Source of the DNA: an uncultured Chlorobiaceae bacterium | Lineage (GTDB): Bacteria > Bacteroidota > Chlorobiia > Chlorobiales > Chlorobiaceae | NCBI GenBank assembly: GCA_903994365.1 | Contig: CAJEXL010000001.1 | Location: 1,814 to 65,813, forward strand | DNA: 64,000 bases | Reading direction: 5' to 3' | In this document: positions 38,901-49,275 of the stretch, in pieces | How positions within the stretch are numbered: position 1 is the stretch's first letter | Layout: each line of letters opens with the position of its first letter | The notes under the pieces: model-generated | Seen by the model: only the letters and a program-made list of their open reading frames with translations | The model's database searches: none | What the model was told of the DNA's origin: nothing | Position numbers and translations under genes: made by a program

Positions 38901-40546
38901 CCAAGCATAACGGTTGTCGAGGTTATCAGCTCCTCACGAAGCGAATCGATGGGAGGATTGGTCACCTGGGCAAAAAGCTGCTTGAAATAGTCATAAAGCA
39001 TCTTTGGCTTGTTGGAGAAGGCCGCCAGCGGAGTATCGTTACCCATTGAACCGATCAGCTCAACCCCTTTTTCACTCATCACCTTGATCTGCAGGGAGAT
39101 ATCCTCCAGGGTGTAGCCAAAAACCTTCTGACGCGCAGTAAGGCTGTATTTATCCTCATCAGGATTTTTCATCTGCGGATGATCCGTCAACGACTCCAGG
39201 TCAATTACATTGCGCTTGATCCATTCGCCATAAGGCTGTTCTGCCGCAATTGTCTCCTTGATCTCTGTGTCGGAAATAATGCGTCCCTGGGCCGTATCTA
39301 CCAAAAACATACGGCCTGGCTGTAAACGATCTTTTTTGAGGATCCTCTCGGGCGCAATATCAAGCACACCAACCTCGGATGCCATAATCACAAGGTCATC
39401 TTTGGTAATGTAGTAGCGTGACGGGCGCAGCCCATTGCGGTCAAGTACCGCCCCAATCTGCACGCCATCAGTAAAGGTTACCGAGGCTGGCCCATCCCAT
39501 GGCTCCATAAGGCAGCTATGATACTCGTAGAACGCTTTCTTCTCGGCAGAGATCGCGTCATTGCCAGACCAGGGCTCAGGAATAATCATCATGGCCGCAT
39601 GGGCAAGCGAGCGACCTGAGAGCACAAGAAATTCAAAGGTATTGTCAAGAATGGCCGAATCACTGCCATCCTCCAGAATAACTGGCTTGATATTCTCAAG
39701 GGCATTGCCGAAAACCTTCGACTCGATATTTTTCTCCCTCGCCTTCATCCAGTTGACATTGCCTTTGAGCGTATTAATCTCGCCGTTATGGCTCAAAAAG
39801 CGATAGGGGTGTGCCCTGTCCCAGCTCGGAAAGGTGTTGGTGCTAAAACGGGAGTGCACCATGGCAATGGCGCTCTCCATGTCAGGATCGTGTAATTCAG
39901 GATAGAACAACCCAACCTGCTCGGGAAGAAGCATCCCTTTATAAACGATAGTCCTGCTCGACAAACTTGAAATATAGAAATAGCTGGTGCCAAGAAGACC
40001 TGCGGTATACTTGACCCTTTTTGTAATGCGGCGACGGATGATGTAGAGCTTGCGTTCAAAATCAAGTTCCGACATCGTATCTTTTCCCCATCCCACAAGA
40101 AGCTGCTTGACAACCGGCTCCTGTGAGCGGGCTGTATCGCCAAGTGAATCATTGCATGTCTCAACTTTTCTGAAACCAAGAAACTTCTGGCCCTCAGCCT
40201 GGATCATGACACGGCAGATATCCTCAATGGCACGCCGCTGGGATATATCCGGCGGCAGGAAGATCATTCCCACTCCATAGCGGTTATCGGGAGGAAGCTC
40301 AATACTTGCCTCGGCACAAACCCGGCGGAGAAACTTGTCCGGAAGCTGAAGAAGAATTCCGGCTCCATCGCCAGTATTGCTTTCACAACCACAGGCACCG
40401 CGATGTTTCAGGTTTTCATTAATCCGTAGGCCCTGCTCCACAATATCATGCGACTTGACTCCCTTGATATGGGCAACAAACCCTACACCGCAAGCATCAT
40501 GCTCAAACTGAGGATCATAAAGCCCTGCATTTAACGTAACGTTCAT
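35945..40546 (-). CDS. gltB: Glutamate synthase large subunit
   Basis: The product is 1533 residues from ATG 40546 (a GTG at 40558 adds four). The N-terminal glutaminase cysteine is in [15 protein letters not shown], after a short propeptide. The central FMN-binding synthase part has [33 protein letters not shown] and the Fe-S cluster cysteines in [20 protein letters not shown]. The C-terminal GXGXG helix domain contains [11 protein letters not shown] and [10 protein letters not shown]. It turns glutamine and 2-oxoglutarate into two glutamates and is the main ammonia assimilation route with glutamine synthetase. Confidence 0.97.
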   Translation of the reverse strand: MNVTLNAGLYDPQFEHDACGVGFVAHIKGVKSHDIVEQGLRINENLKHRGACGCESNTGDGAGILLQLPDKFLRRVCAEASIELPPDNRYGVGMIFLPPDISQRRAIEDICRVMIQAEGQKFLGFRKVETCNDSLGDTARSQEPVVKQLLVGWGKDTMSELDFERKLYIIRRRITKRVKYTAGLLGTSYFYISSLSSRTIVYKGMLLPEQVGLFYPELHDPDMESAIAMVHSRFSTNTFPSWDRAHPYRFLSHNGEINTLKGNVNWMKAREKNIESKVFGNALENIKPVILEDGSDSAILDNTFEFLVLSGRSLAHAAMMIIPEPWSGNDAISAEKKAFYEYHSCLMEPWDGPASVTFTDGVQIGAVLDRNGLRPSRYYITKDDLVIMASEVGVLDIAPERILKKDRLQPGRMFLVDTAQGRIISDTEIKETIAAEQPYGEWIKRNVIDLESLTDHPQMKNPDEDKYSLTARQKVFGYTLEDISLQIKVMSEKGVELIGSMGNDTPLAAFSNKPKMLYDYFKQLFAQVTNPPIDSLREELITSTTVMLGTEGDLLEPSEVNCRRIRLPHPLLSNQALEKIRGIDKPGFRAVTLPIFYAVEQGGKGLEAAMQDLYRQAEQAASKGVNIIILSDKGELECDRAPIPALLAVSGLHNFLINAGIRTQIGLVLESAEPRTVHHFAMLISYGAGAINPYMAFETIHSLVSSGRIKLDEKVALKNYVKAAVKGVVKTMAKMGISTIQSYRGSQIFEAVGLNTQIVDAYFTRTPTRIEGIGLDIVAEEVHRRHESVFPRTGNKVDRGLDAGGERKWRHSGEFHLFSPEAIHLLQHSCRTENYGLFKKYENLIDDQSENLCTIRGLMDIRFSEQPVPIDEVESVEAILKRFKTGAMSYGSISQEAHETLAIAMNRLGGRSNTGEGGEDPARFHKDANGDSRMSAIKQVASGRFGVTSEYLANANEIQIKMAQGAKPGEGGQLPGSKVYPWVAKVRYSTPGVGLISPPPHHDIYSIEDLAQLIHDLKNANPEARINVKLVSTVGVGTIAAGVAKAHADVVLISGHDGGTGASPVSSIMHAGMPWELGLAEAHQTLVLNNLRSRIVVETDGQLKTARDIVIAAMLGAEEFGFATTTLVVMGCIMMRCCQDDSCPVGVATQNPELRKHFKGKPEHVENFMRFLAEGVREYMSRLGVRTLNELVGRTELLRMKKSVNHWKAQGIDLSKILYQAEVGEHATRYCTIAQEHGLDESLDRTTLLSICEPAIKRKQKVFTTLPIRNTNRVVGTIVGYEVTKAYGAEGLPDDTIHLKFIGSAGQSFGAFMPKGMTLELEGDANDYVGKGLSGGRIIVYPSKGSSFVPEENIIIGNVGFYGATSGEAFIRGMAGERFCVRNSGLHAVVEAIGDHGCEYMTGGIVIILGKTGRNFAAGMSGGVAYVYDADGTLSENCNHEMVALSAIEDPIEFAELQSMIERHVAFTGSNLGQSILDDQDALRKRFVKVMPHDYRRALEAMREVEAAGLSGDEAVMAAFLKNIHDPARVSGN

Positions 40547-40658
40547 ATTTTCAGGCACAACTTTTCATACAGTTTCAAAAAAAAGGCGACAGAAAGATCA
40601 TGGCACAGAATATAAATGTTTTCAGACAATATACCCCGACTTCCTAAAACCCGCCAAT

Positions 40659-41402
40659 CTACGCTTTCCCCTGGCTGGCGACAGCATCAACGGCTCTCTT
40701 CAGCGCCTCCTGATCTCCAAGGTAATAACTCTTCAATGGCTTGAGATTATCATCAAGCTCATACACCAGCGGAATCCCGGTAGGAATATTGAGTCCAACG
40801 ATATCCTCTTCAGAAATATTATCAAGATACTTGACCAGCGCGCGCAATGAATTTCCATGAGCTGCAATGATAACTTTTCGACCCTTGCGAATTTCAGGAG
40901 CTATCGTCTCATGCCACAGCGGAAGAAAGCGGTCTACCGTATCTTTCAGACATTCGCTCAGGGGAATCTCCTCTTCGGTCAACGTGGCATAACGAGGATC
41001 GGTGCCGGGATAACGTTCATCACTTTTTTCAAGCGCAGGTGGTGGAGTGTCGTAACTTCTCCTCCAGACGAGCACCTGCTCCTCACCATACTTCTGCGAT
41101 GTCTCGGATTTATTGAGCCCCTGCAATGCCCCGTAATGGCGTTCGTTCAACCTCCAGCTCTTGAGCACAGGAATCCACATCAGGTCCATTCCATCAAGCA
41201 CCCCCCAAAGCGTCCTGATTGCACGCTTCAGCACTGAGGTATAGGCAATATCGAAGACAAATCCTGCATCCTGGAGCAGCTTGCCGGCATTTGCGGCCTC
41301 TTTTCTCCCCTGCTCACTCAGATCAATGTCATACCATCCCGTAAATCGGTTCTCACGATTCCACTGACTCTCTCCATGCCGCAACAAGACAAGTTTTATC
41401 AT
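40659..41402 (-). CDS. gpmA: 2,3-bisphosphoglycerate-dependent phosphoglycerate mutase
   Basis: From ATG 41402, preceded by GGGAGAGC, the product is 247 residues. The catalytic histidine lies in [20 protein letters not shown], the second histidine in [16 protein letters not shown] and the family loop in [20 protein letters not shown]. It interconverts 2- and 3-phosphoglycerate. The frame is open to 41498, but the extra residues are not conserved. Confidence 0.95.
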   Translation of the reverse strand: MIKLVLLRHGESQWNRENRFTGWYDIDLSEQGRKEAANAGKLLQDAGFVFDIAYTSVLKRAIRTLWGVLDGMDLMWIPVLKSWRLNERHYGALQGLNKSETSQKYGEEQVLVWRRSYDTPPPALEKSDERYPGTDPRYATLTEEEIPLSECLKDTVDRFLPLWHETIAPEIRKGRKVIIAAHGNSLRALVKYLDNISEEDIVGLNIPTGIPLVYELDDNLKPLKSYYLGDQEALKRAVDAVASQGKA

Positions 41403-41715
41403 AATAAGCTCTCCCTTTTCTGGATGTTTTTTATTCCGAAATTTTTTCATTTCCGGCTGTTTGGCTCGCAATTTAATATTCTCTGCACCTTTTCTCAAAC
41501 TTCATCCTCTCCCGAGAGCTAAAGTTTTCTCAAGAAGAGATGGAATAGTTGAAAAGAGGGAGGTTTTCGAAGAATTGGCTGTAGATTTATAAACTGAAAT
41601 GTGATATCTTAGATCATTTTTGGCGCAGGATACAAGGCCGCTACAAGTGCGCTTGCCCCCTGTTCTCAGTGGTAGTGATTGATCTGTAAATGCTCTTATA
41701 CTGATTTAAACGACA
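41403..41715. other. Divergent intergenic region between gpmA and the flavoprotein gene
   Basis: No gene is supported in this 313-base gap. It must carry promoters for both directions, but I see no clear elements, RNA or repeat. Confidence 0.5.
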
Positions 41716-42972
41716 ATGAACGTAGACAATTTCAGGCTCCAATTGGGTGGAAAAGAGTATGTCCCCATCATTATTGGGGGTATGGGGGTAAATATTTCGA
41801 CGACCGAACTTGCTCTTGCTGCTGAAAAACTGGGTGGTATAGGCCATATTTCTGATGCCCTGGTTACCTACGTCTGCGACAGGATTTTCAGTACCTCTTT
41901 CGTGAGCCGAAAAAGGAAAAAATACGCTCAATACAGCAGTACTCCCGACAAATCAGCAGTGCTGTTTGACCTTGAAGAGCTCGCCGAAGCACAAAAGAAA
42001 TATATTGAGCACACCATCTCCCAAAAAACAGGCAAGGGTGCTGTTTTTCTGAACTGTATGGAGAAGCTCACCATGAACAGCAGCATCGAAACATTGAAAG
42101 TAAGACTTGCCTCTGCAATGGATGCCGGTATTGATGGACTGACCCTGGCAGCAGGCCTTAACCTTCGGACACTTGATCTTATCCATGATCACCCAAGATT
42201 CCGTGATGTCAACATAGGTATTATCATCTCCTCTGTCAGGGCGCTCGCCATATTCCTGAAGCGTGCCGTACGCCTGAACAGAGTGCCTGACTACATTATT
42301 GTTGAGGGCCCGCTTGCCGGGGGGCACCTTGGCTTCGGGCCTGCCGACTGGCACACCTTTGATCTCAAAACAATTTTTTCGGAAGTTCTTGCGTTTCTTA
42401 AAAAAGAGGGGCTGAATATTCCGGTTATCCCGGCAGGTGGTATTTTTACAGGCAGTGATGCTGTCGATTATCTCCAAATGGGGGCTGGCGGGGTGCAGGT
42501 TGCAACCCGCTTTACCATCAGCAAGGAGGCAGGCCTGCCTGCTGATGTCAAACAGAGCTATATCAATGCGAGAGAGGAGGATATCGTCGTCAATATGGCC
42601 TCTACCACCGGCTATCCCATGCGCATGCTCACCTCGTCACCAACCCTGCGCTATGCCATAAAACCCAACTGCGAGGGGCTGGGCTATCTCCTTGAAAACG
42701 GTGGAAAGTGCACCTATATCGACGAATATTACAACGCCCTGGCAGAAAGAAAGGCAGGTGACCCGCTTGTTGTAAAGGAGAAAACCTGTCTCTGTACCGG
42801 TATGGCAAATTATGACTGCTGGACATGCGGCCATACCACTTACCGCCTCAAGGAGACAACCAACCTTCTGCCGAATGGAAAATGGCAGCTCCCCGGAGCA
42901 GAAGATATTTTTAACGACTATCAGTTCAGCCGCGACCACTCCATCATGCGTCCAGAACCAGAGGTAACATGA
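41716..42972 (+). CDS. Nitronate monooxygenase-like FMN protein
   Basis: The 418-residue protein belongs to the 2-nitropropane dioxygenase/nitronate monooxygenase superfamily: PIIIGGMGVNISTTELALAA at the start, then VEGPLAGGHLGFGPADWHTF with the conserved G-x-x-x-G-G-H (catalytic histidine), VIPAGGIFTGSDAVDYLQMG and GAGGVQVATRF. It has an unusual C-terminal extension (residues about 345-418) with cysteines in KTCLCTGMANYDCWTCGH, perhaps a metal or Fe-S site. The physiological substrate is unknown; related proteins include enoyl-ACP reductase FabK. Its stop overlaps the next start by 4 bases (ATGA). Confidence 0.78.
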   Translation: MNVDNFRLQLGGKEYVPIIIGGMGVNISTTELALAAEKLGGIGHISDALVTYVCDRIFSTSFVSRKRKKYAQYSSTPDKSAVLFDLEELAEAQKKYIEHTISQKTGKGAVFLNCMEKLTMNSSIETLKVRLASAMDAGIDGLTLAAGLNLRTLDLIHDHPRFRDVNIGIIISSVRALAIFLKRAVRLNRVPDYIIVEGPLAGGHLGFGPADWHTFDLKTIFSEVLAFLKKEGLNIPVIPAGGIFTGSDAVDYLQMGAGGVQVATRFTISKEAGLPADVKQSYINAREEDIVVNMASTTGYPMRMLTSSPTLRYAIKPNCEGLGYLLENGGKCTYIDEYYNALAERKAGDPLVVKEKTCLCTGMANYDCWTCGHTTYRLKETTNLLPNGKWQLPGAEDIFNDYQFSRDHSIMRPEPEVT

Positions 42973-43970
42973 AACGAAAAGCAAGCCTGTTTCTCTCAGC
43001 CACTCTTGCAGCGACAACTCTTCTGGTAGTTGTCTTTATCGCGAACCAGTTGGTTGCGCTTGCCGGGCTTCTTAGCTCTCTGCATCCCGCTGCAGGAGCT
43101 TTTTTCCTGATCTTCAGCTCAGCCGTTATTCTTTTTTCTCTCTATACCGGAGTCAGATTTTTTTCCCTCCCAAGAAGACCTGCGCTGCCGGTAGATGAAA
43201 ATTCCGGAGCAATGGCCGCATACCTCTCTTATATGACCGAACGGCTGCCGGTACACCCCACGCACCCCGAACCATCAAAAAACAAAAAAGATCAGAGATG
43301 GCTGCGTGCCAACCTTAAACTTCTTGATACGGACTCACTCAACATAACGAGGCAGATCGCTACCAGAAATTTTTTTGTGGGTGCTTTTGCCCAAAATACA
43401 TCCTACGGAACAACCACATCGTTGATCAATAATCTCAAGGTGGTGTGGAATATCTACACCTTTCATAACCGCGAGCAACACCTTCGGGAGTTTATAATCC
43501 TGGCTCGATCCGTTTACGAATACCTCCCGCTTTCAGACTTTAAAAAAGAGGACATTCAGGCGCATATCAAACCGATTATTCAGTCGGCGTTCAGTAATAC
43601 CCTCTCCTCACTCTTGCCGGCAGGGAACCTGCTCGCTCCCTTTTTCCTCAACCTCTTTCTGGCAGGAGCCACCAACACCTACATCACCTGCCTTGCCGGA
43701 ATTATAGCCACTCGCCACTGCCAGAGCATCACGAGTGAAGACAAAAGGGAGATCATTCAGCAGAGCATGTTCGAAGCATCCTTCATGCTGAAAGAGATTG
43801 TCAGGGAGTGCAACCCGATTTTATCGGTCACCATCAGTAACGCCATAAAAAAAGCTGGTATTGAAAGTCTCGACACCATGCAGTCACCTTCCGCAGGAAG
43901 CGGCATGGCCAAGGACATTGTCTCACATCTTGCAAGCTCGCTGAAGAGTATGCTGAAGGAGAATGGGTAG
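42969..43970 (+). CDS. Membrane protein of unknown function, possibly DUF697/YcjF-like
   Basis: The 333-residue protein has two N-terminal membrane helices (LFLSATLAATTLLVVVFIAN, then GAFFLIFSSAVILFSLYTGV), a soluble helical middle and a hydrophobic C-terminal section (LLPAGNLLAPFFLNLFLAG, TNTYITCLAGIIATRHC). The overall shape recalls YcjF/DUF697 proteins, but I see no diagnostic motif. Coupling to the flavoprotein by ATGA overlap suggests one transcript. It is convergent with tadA (10-base gap). Confidence 0.6.
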   Translation: MKRKASLFLSATLAATTLLVVVFIANQLVALAGLLSSLHPAAGAFFLIFSSAVILFSLYTGVRFFSLPRRPALPVDENSGAMAAYLSYMTERLPVHPTHPEPSKNKKDQRWLRANLKLLDTDSLNITRQIATRNFFVGAFAQNTSYGTTTSLINNLKVVWNIYTFHNREQHLREFIILARSVYEYLPLSDFKKEDIQAHIKPIIQSAFSNTLSSLLPAGNLLAPFFLNLFLAGATNTYITCLAGIIATRHCQSITSEDKREIIQQSMFEASFMLKEIVRECNPILSVTISNAIKKAGIESLDTMQSPSAGSGMAKDIVSHLASSLKSMLKENG

Positions 43971-43980
43971 TTATGAGTGG

Positions 43981-44442
43981 TTAGTGTTTTTTTCGGAGTT
44001 CGCGGAAAAAATCTGTGAGCAGTGTTTCGCATTTGCTCTCCATGATGCCACCGAAGACCTCTGGCTGATGGTTGAGCTGCTGACATCCTGTCACGTTCAA
44101 GACGGTGCCTGATGCCCCCGCTTTTGGATCGTATGCGCCAAAGATAACACGACCTACCTTTGCATTGACGATAGCGCCAGCACACATGGGGCAGGGCTCC
44201 AGCGTTACGGCCAGCGTACAATCGTTGAGGTATTTGCTGCCGATAGTCGCCATTGCGGAGGTCAAGGCAATCATCTCGGCATGCGCTGTAGCGTCGCACA
44301 GTGACTCCACCTGGTTATACCCCCTGCCGATGACGTGCCCACCGCTGTCGAGCACAACTGCTCCAACGGGAACCTCCTTTCGTTCAAACGCTTTCATGGC
44401 CTCACGAAATGCGAGCTCCATACACCAGGTAAAATCCATCAT
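43981..44442 (-). CDS. tadA: tRNA adenosine deaminase TadA
   Basis: The 153-residue protein has the zinc deaminase motifs ATAHAEMIALTSAM (H-A-E, catalytic glutamate) and LEPCPMCAGAIVNAKVGRVI (P-C-x-x-C), plus the EVPVGAVVLDSGGHVIGRGYN start typical for TadA. It makes inosine at the wobble position of tRNA-Arg(ACG). The C-terminal helix (FFRELRKKH) matches too. A general nucleoside deaminase is a less likely reading. Confidence 0.88.
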   Translation of the reverse strand: MMDFTWCMELAFREAMKAFERKEVPVGAVVLDSGGHVIGRGYNQVESLCDATAHAEMIALTSAMATIGSKYLNDCTLAVTLEPCPMCAGAIVNAKVGRVIFGAYDPKAGASGTVLNVTGCQQLNHQPEVFGGIMESKCETLLTDFFRELRKKH

Positions 44443-44786
44443 ACTTTTTGAATCAACAATACTTGCTGAAGAAGAGAGAACAGGTTAGTTTACAGCTGGC
44501 TGCGTCATTGATTATTTTTCAGGAAAAGGGTGTTCCGATCACCGAAAACCTCTCAGGAGATGCAGCGACATCATCACGGGATGAGTCTCTTTTGTTTTGG
44601 TCAGTCTATGAAAATAAAGCTTGATTGGCTTTTTGCAACTGAATATTGTCAATAATTGTTCGTAAAATGCGGTGGAAATGTGCAAGCTGGGCTTATCGCG
44701 AGGACAGCATTGTTTTTGAAACGAAGCGATACAGGAGTATGACACCGCAAAAACAGCGAGACCTGTGAAGCTTCAAACCCGAATGT
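44443..44786. other. Divergent intergenic region between tadA and the CorC-type gene
   Basis: No gene is supported in this 344-base stretch. Frames on both strands lack ribosome binding sites and conserved-looking residues. No strong hairpin is seen. Confidence 0.5.
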
Positions 44787-46118
44787 ATGGAAGTACTTTT
44801 TCTTTTTGCCCTGATTGTTCTTAACGGTCTTTTCGCCATGTCAGAGATTGCATTGGTCACGGCAAAGCGTTCCCGCCTTGCAAAATTGGCCGAGGATGGT
44901 GAGAGGGCTGCTGCAACAGCGCTAAAACTTGGCCAGGACTCAACAAGGTTTCTCTCGACCATCCAGATTGGCATTACCTCTATTGGTATTCTTAACGGTA
45001 TTGTCGGGGAGAGCGCTCTTGCCGCCCCATTGGCGACAACGCTGCAAACCCTTGGGATGAATTCTGAACCAAGCCATATTATTGCAACAGCGGTTGTGGT
45101 TCTTGCCATCACCTATACCACCATTGTCATTGGTGAGCTTGTTCCAAAACGACTTGGCCAGTTGAATCCAGAGGGAATTGCCTGCCTGGTTGCCCGCCCC
45201 ATGCTCACCCTCTCGGCAATAACCCGGCCATTTGGCCGCTTGCTTTCAGCCTCCACCGATGCGGTTCTCCGGCTGATGGGAAATCATCCACAGGCAATGC
45301 CAAGCGTTACAGAAGAGGAGATTCATGCGATGCTTGAGGAGGGATCGGAAGCAGGGGTAATTGAGCAGCAGGAGCACGAGATGGTGCGAAATGTCTTTCG
45401 ACTGGATGATCGTCAACTGGGCTCACTGATGGTTCCAAGAGCAGACATTGTCTTCCTTGACGTATCAAAACCATTGGAAGAGAATATCCTGCGGGTGACA
45501 GAGTCTGAACACTCCCGTTTTCCTGTCTGTAACGGCGGCCTGCAGTCTCTGATTGGTGTGGTCAATGCCAAACAGCTTTTGGCAAAAACCCTGAAGGGGC
45601 GCTTGACAGAATTTACCTCACAGTTGCAGCCCTGCGTCTATGTGCCCGAAACCCTTACCGGCATGGAGCTGCTTGACCATTTCAGAACTTCAGGCACACA
45701 GATGGTTTTTGTGGTTGATGAATATGGTGAAATTCAGGGGCTGGTCACCCTCCAGGATATGCTTGAAGCTGTTACCGGAGAGTTTGTCCCGCGAAATCTT
45801 GAAGATTCATGGGCAGTACAACGTGAGGATGGCTCATGGCTGCTTGATGGCCTGATTCCTGTTCCAGAGCTTAAGGATACCCTTGAACTGAAAAACGTAC
45901 CGGAGGAGGACAAAGGACTCTACCATACACTTAGCGGCCTTATGATGTGGTTGCTCGGTCGTATGCCTCAAACCGGTGATATCATGACCTGGGAGAGCTG
46001 GAGCCTCGAAATTGTTGACCTTGATGGCCAAAGAATTGACAAGGTGCTTGCATCGAAAATCACTGAAGTTGCACAACAAGAAGCCGGAAAATCAGTAACG
46101 TCCGTACCGGCAGAGTAA
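44787..46118 (+). CDS. HlyC/CorC (CNNM-like) family membrane protein
   Basis: The 443-residue protein has a DUF21/CNNM transmembrane domain (residues 1-195, ALIVLNGLFAMSEIALVTAK, IGITSIGILNGIVGE, ITYTTIVIGELVPKRLGQ), a CBS pair (MVPRADIVFLDVSKPLEENI, FVVDEYGEIQGLVTLQDML) and a C-terminal CorC_HlyC domain (WLLDGLIPVPELKD onward). These proteins are linked to magnesium or cobalt efflux. The old name hemolysin C is misleading. The gene is alone. Confidence 0.9.
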   Translation: MEVLFLFALIVLNGLFAMSEIALVTAKRSRLAKLAEDGERAAATALKLGQDSTRFLSTIQIGITSIGILNGIVGESALAAPLATTLQTLGMNSEPSHIIATAVVVLAITYTTIVIGELVPKRLGQLNPEGIACLVARPMLTLSAITRPFGRLLSASTDAVLRLMGNHPQAMPSVTEEEIHAMLEEGSEAGVIEQQEHEMVRNVFRLDDRQLGSLMVPRADIVFLDVSKPLEENILRVTESEHSRFPVCNGGLQSLIGVVNAKQLLAKTLKGRLTEFTSQLQPCVYVPETLTGMELLDHFRTSGTQMVFVVDEYGEIQGLVTLQDMLEAVTGEFVPRNLEDSWAVQREDGSWLLDGLIPVPELKDTLELKNVPEEDKGLYHTLSGLMMWLLGRMPQTGDIMTWESWSLEIVDLDGQRIDKVLASKITEVAQQEAGKSVTSVPAE

Positions 46119-46278
46119 AAAGGCACCCTTTTCGCGCGCGCTCTGAGGGCAAAACCCTTTGGAGCAAAAGAGTTGGTAGCGGATTGCATCCAGACCAGAA
46201 AGGGCAGCATATTGGCAGCACAAGAGACAAACTCCCGGAAAATGATAATATCGCTAACATAAAGGAGATTAACCAGTT

Positions 46279-46638
46279 ATGAAACATCAAGAAGCAGACT
46301 GTCTCTTTTGCCGGATAGTGCGAGGAGAGATCCCCGCCAAGATCATCTATCGCAACGACCACGTTATGGCTTTCAGAGACATTACCCCGGTCGCCCCACA
46401 GCATGTACTGATTATTCCTGTCAGACATATCTCTTCACTCAGTGAGCTCCAGCCCGAAGATGACGCAATAGCCGGTCAGATTCTTCTTGCCACCGGAGCG
46501 GTTGCCGAAATACTGGGTATCAAAGCATCTGGCTACCGGTTTGTCTTTAACTCCGGCGCTGATGCCATGCAGAGTGTTTTTCATATCCACGGCCATCTGA
46601 TAGGCGGTCAACAGATGGGCTGGCCTCCATTTCCATAA
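46279..46638 (+). CDS. HIT-family nucleotide-binding protein (HinT-like)
   Basis: The 119-residue protein starts CLFCRIVRGEIPAKIIYRND and has GYRFVFNSGADAMQSVFHIH with the histidine triad H-I-H-G-H-L at the C-terminus. This is the HinT (purine nucleoside phosphoramidase) layout. It begins after an AAGGAG ribosome binding site at a good distance. Length fits the family. Confidence 0.93.
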   Translation: MKHQEADCLFCRIVRGEIPAKIIYRNDHVMAFRDITPVAPQHVLIIPVRHISSLSELQPEDDAIAGQILLATGAVAEILGIKASGYRFVFNSGADAMQSVFHIHGHLIGGQQMGWPPFP

Positions 46639-46772
46639 CCATTGCTGCTGCTTTGCACGACTCTTGCTGCAAAAACCGTCTATGTCCATGAATTTTTTTT
46701 TGTTCCTTGCTGTTATACTGGTTATAATTAGTCCTGTTTATTTTTTCATCGTTTAGTGCTGGAGATCATGGA

Positions 46773-47015
46773 ATGCGGTTATCAGAGTTGAAGGTTGGCA
46801 AGGAGGCTGAAGTGACGGCTGTAAAAGCTGAAGGGGCTGTAAGACGCAGAATTATGGATATGGGACTGATCAAGGGCACCAGATTCAAAGTGGTCAGAGT
46901 CGCACCGCTCGGCGATCCTATGGAGATTTTTTTCAAGGGGCTCCATCTCGCCTTGAGAAAAAAAGAGGCTGAGGGAATTTTTGTTCTGGAACAGCCTGAT
47001 AAAGGGGCCGAGTAA
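46773..47015 (+). CDS. feoA: Ferrous iron transport protein A
   Basis: The 80-residue protein is an SH3-like FeoA domain: MRLSELKVGKEAEVTAVKAE, RRRIMDMGLIKGTRFKVVRV, then APLGDPMEIFFKGLHLALRK. It acts with FeoB in Fe(II) uptake at the inner membrane. The feoB start is 2 bases after its stop. Anoxic sulfidic habitats, where green sulfur bacteria live, favour Fe(II) import. Confidence 0.95.
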   Translation: MRLSELKVGKEAEVTAVKAEGAVRRRIMDMGLIKGTRFKVVRVAPLGDPMEIFFKGLHLALRKKEAEGIFVLEQPDKGAE

Positions 47016-47017
47016 AG

Positions 47018-49156
47018 ATGAATGAGAAGAATGAGATACGCATCGCGCTTGCCGGTAATCCGAACTGCGGGAAGACCTCTCTTTTCAATGCTCTCACCGG
47101 CGCTCATCAGAAAGTTGGGAATTTTTCGGGTGTCACCGTTGAAAAGCATGAAGGCTATCTCGACTACAAGGGGTATAGAATCACAATCGTTGACCTTCCA
47201 GGCATCTACTCGCTTACTCCATATTCGCCTGAGGAGATTGTCACTCGCGAATATCTTATCAAAGAGCCGCCGGATGTTGTGGTCAACGTTCTCGAAGGGC
47301 CAAACCTTGAGCGCAACCTGCTGCTGACCACACAGCTCATGGAGCTGGAGGTTGATTTTCTCGTTGCCCTCAATATGATCGATGAAGTTGAGGAGAAAGG
47401 GATCGTCATTGAGATAAAGCAGTTGCAGCAACTGCTCGGCTGTCATATTATTCCAACATCGGCAAAAAAAAGTATCGGACTGGATGCACTGCTTGACCAT
47501 GTCATCAGGGTTGCACGCAAGGATATAACGATTCGCAAAAACAAGCTCTTTTTCCGCCCCGGGCTCGAAGCATCGGTTGAAAAAATTACAGCATTACTCA
47601 AACATCAAAAGGAGCTGAACGGCTTCAACTCGCGATGGCTGGCCATCAAGCTGCTGGAAAATGACCGGGAAGTCTATCAGGAGGTTCAACGCCATCCCGT
47701 CTGGCTCAAGGTTGAACTGGCTCTTCAGGAGGCGCTCAAAGAGGCTGAACGGATGCACGATTCGGAACCGGAGATTCTCATTACCGAAGATCGTCACGCA
47801 TTCATTCGTGGAGCAATGCAGGAGTGCGTTCACCAGCCCGATGGGGTAAAAGCCACACCAACCGATTATATCGACATGGTGGTGCTCAACAGGCTCCTTG
47901 GCCTGCCAATCTTTTTACTGGTGGTCTGGTCGATATTTCAACTGACCTTCACCCTTGGCGCCCCAATAATGGGATGGCTGGAGCTTCTTTTCGGCTTCAT
48001 CGGTTCAACCATAGAGCCGATGCTGCCCAATGAGACACTCCGCTCCATTGTCATTGACGGCATTATCGCTGGTGTGGGAGGTGTTCTGGTCTTTCTTCCC
48101 AATATTATACTGCTCTTTATCGGGCTCTCTTTTCTGGAGGCATCAGGCTATATGGCCCGTGCCGCCTTTGTGATTGACCGCGTGATGCACCGCTTCGGCC
48201 TGCACGGCAAATCCTTTATCCCCATGGTCACGGGCTTCGGCTGTTCAATTCCGGCCATTATGGCATCACGAACCCTGAAAAGCCGCACCGACCGGCTTGT
48301 CACCATCATGATCATCCCTTTCATGAGTTGCGGGGCAAAATTGCCGGTCTATATGCTTCTGACGGCAGCCTTTTTTGCGCCTGAGGTGGCCGCAAACGTC
48401 ATGTTCGGCATTTATCTGCTCGGTATTGTCGTGGGTCTCTGGACAGCATTGATCCTGAAAAAAACGGTGATGAAGAGCGACTCCGAGCCCTTTGTGATGG
48501 AGCTGCCTCCCTATCGCTGGCCAACACTGGCATCAGTATTGTTTCAGGCAAAGATAAAGGCGCTGATGTATCTGAAAAAAGCGGGAACGCTCATTCTTGG
48601 CGCTGTCATCATTATATGGGCGGTCAGCAACTATCCGCATAACAGCGCTCTTGATGCAACATACACGGCAGAGAACAAACGGATTGCGGAGAGTGGCATG
48701 AGCGAAGCCAACAAGAAAGCATTGAGAAAATCGCTTGAACTGCGCATCAAATCGGAACAACTGGAGTACTCTCTGGCTGGACGTACCGGCAAAGTGCTTG
48801 AACCGCTTATCAGACCACTTGGCTTCGACTGGAAAATCGGTATCGCCCTTGTTACCGGGCTTGCAGCAAAAGAGGTTGTTGTCTCGACCCTTGGCACCAT
48901 CTACTCCATCGGGCAGAGTAACGACACACCGGCAGAGCTGAAATCAATTCTCCGGCACGACCCCTCATTCAGCCGCGCAACCGCACTCAGTTTGATGGTC
49001 TTTGTGCTGCTCTACATCCCTTGCGTAGCAGCAATTGGGGTGATGAAAAAAGAGATTGGCAAGTGGAGGCCAGTAGTGCTCTACTCGGTTTACTCACTCT
49101 CGGTGGCGTGGATACTCTCGTTCGTCGTCTATAGGCTTGCGCTGTTTATGTTGTAG
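47018..49156 (+). CDS. feoB: Ferrous iron transport protein B
   Basis: The 712-residue protein has an N-terminal GTPase domain with G1 IALAGNPNCGKTSLFNALTG, G2/G3 in NFSGVTVEKHEG and VDLPGIYSLTPYSPEE, and G4 NMIDE (a variant of NKxD). Membrane helices follow, including the Gate motifs GFGCSIPAIMASRTLKSRTD and FMSCGAKLPVYMLL, and the second set ALVTGLAAKEVVVSTLGTIY. The membrane part spans about residues 290-705. Overall length and order fit the family. Confidence 0.96.
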   Translation: MNEKNEIRIALAGNPNCGKTSLFNALTGAHQKVGNFSGVTVEKHEGYLDYKGYRITIVDLPGIYSLTPYSPEEIVTREYLIKEPPDVVVNVLEGPNLERNLLLTTQLMELEVDFLVALNMIDEVEEKGIVIEIKQLQQLLGCHIIPTSAKKSIGLDALLDHVIRVARKDITIRKNKLFFRPGLEASVEKITALLKHQKELNGFNSRWLAIKLLENDREVYQEVQRHPVWLKVELALQEALKEAERMHDSEPEILITEDRHAFIRGAMQECVHQPDGVKATPTDYIDMVVLNRLLGLPIFLLVVWSIFQLTFTLGAPIMGWLELLFGFIGSTIEPMLPNETLRSIVIDGIIAGVGGVLVFLPNIILLFIGLSFLEASGYMARAAFVIDRVMHRFGLHGKSFIPMVTGFGCSIPAIMASRTLKSRTDRLVTIMIIPFMSCGAKLPVYMLLTAAFFAPEVAANVMFGIYLLGIVVGLWTALILKKTVMKSDSEPFVMELPPYRWPTLASVLFQAKIKALMYLKKAGTLILGAVIIIWAVSNYPHNSALDATYTAENKRIAESGMSEANKKALRKSLELRIKSEQLEYSLAGRTGKVLEPLIRPLGFDWKIGIALVTGLAAKEVVVSTLGTIYSIGQSNDTPAELKSILRHDPSFSRATALSLMVFVLLYIPCVAAIGVMKKEIGKWRPVVLYSVYSLSVAWILSFVVYRLALFML

Positions 49157-49275
49157 GGAGATGTCATGATAACCTCGAAACGAGAAAATCTGCACGATCA
49201 CCATTGATCAAGAAAATGACGCAAGGAATGCAAAGCAGAGTGGCTCCACATTCCCGCGAAGTGAGCGGTAACTGA

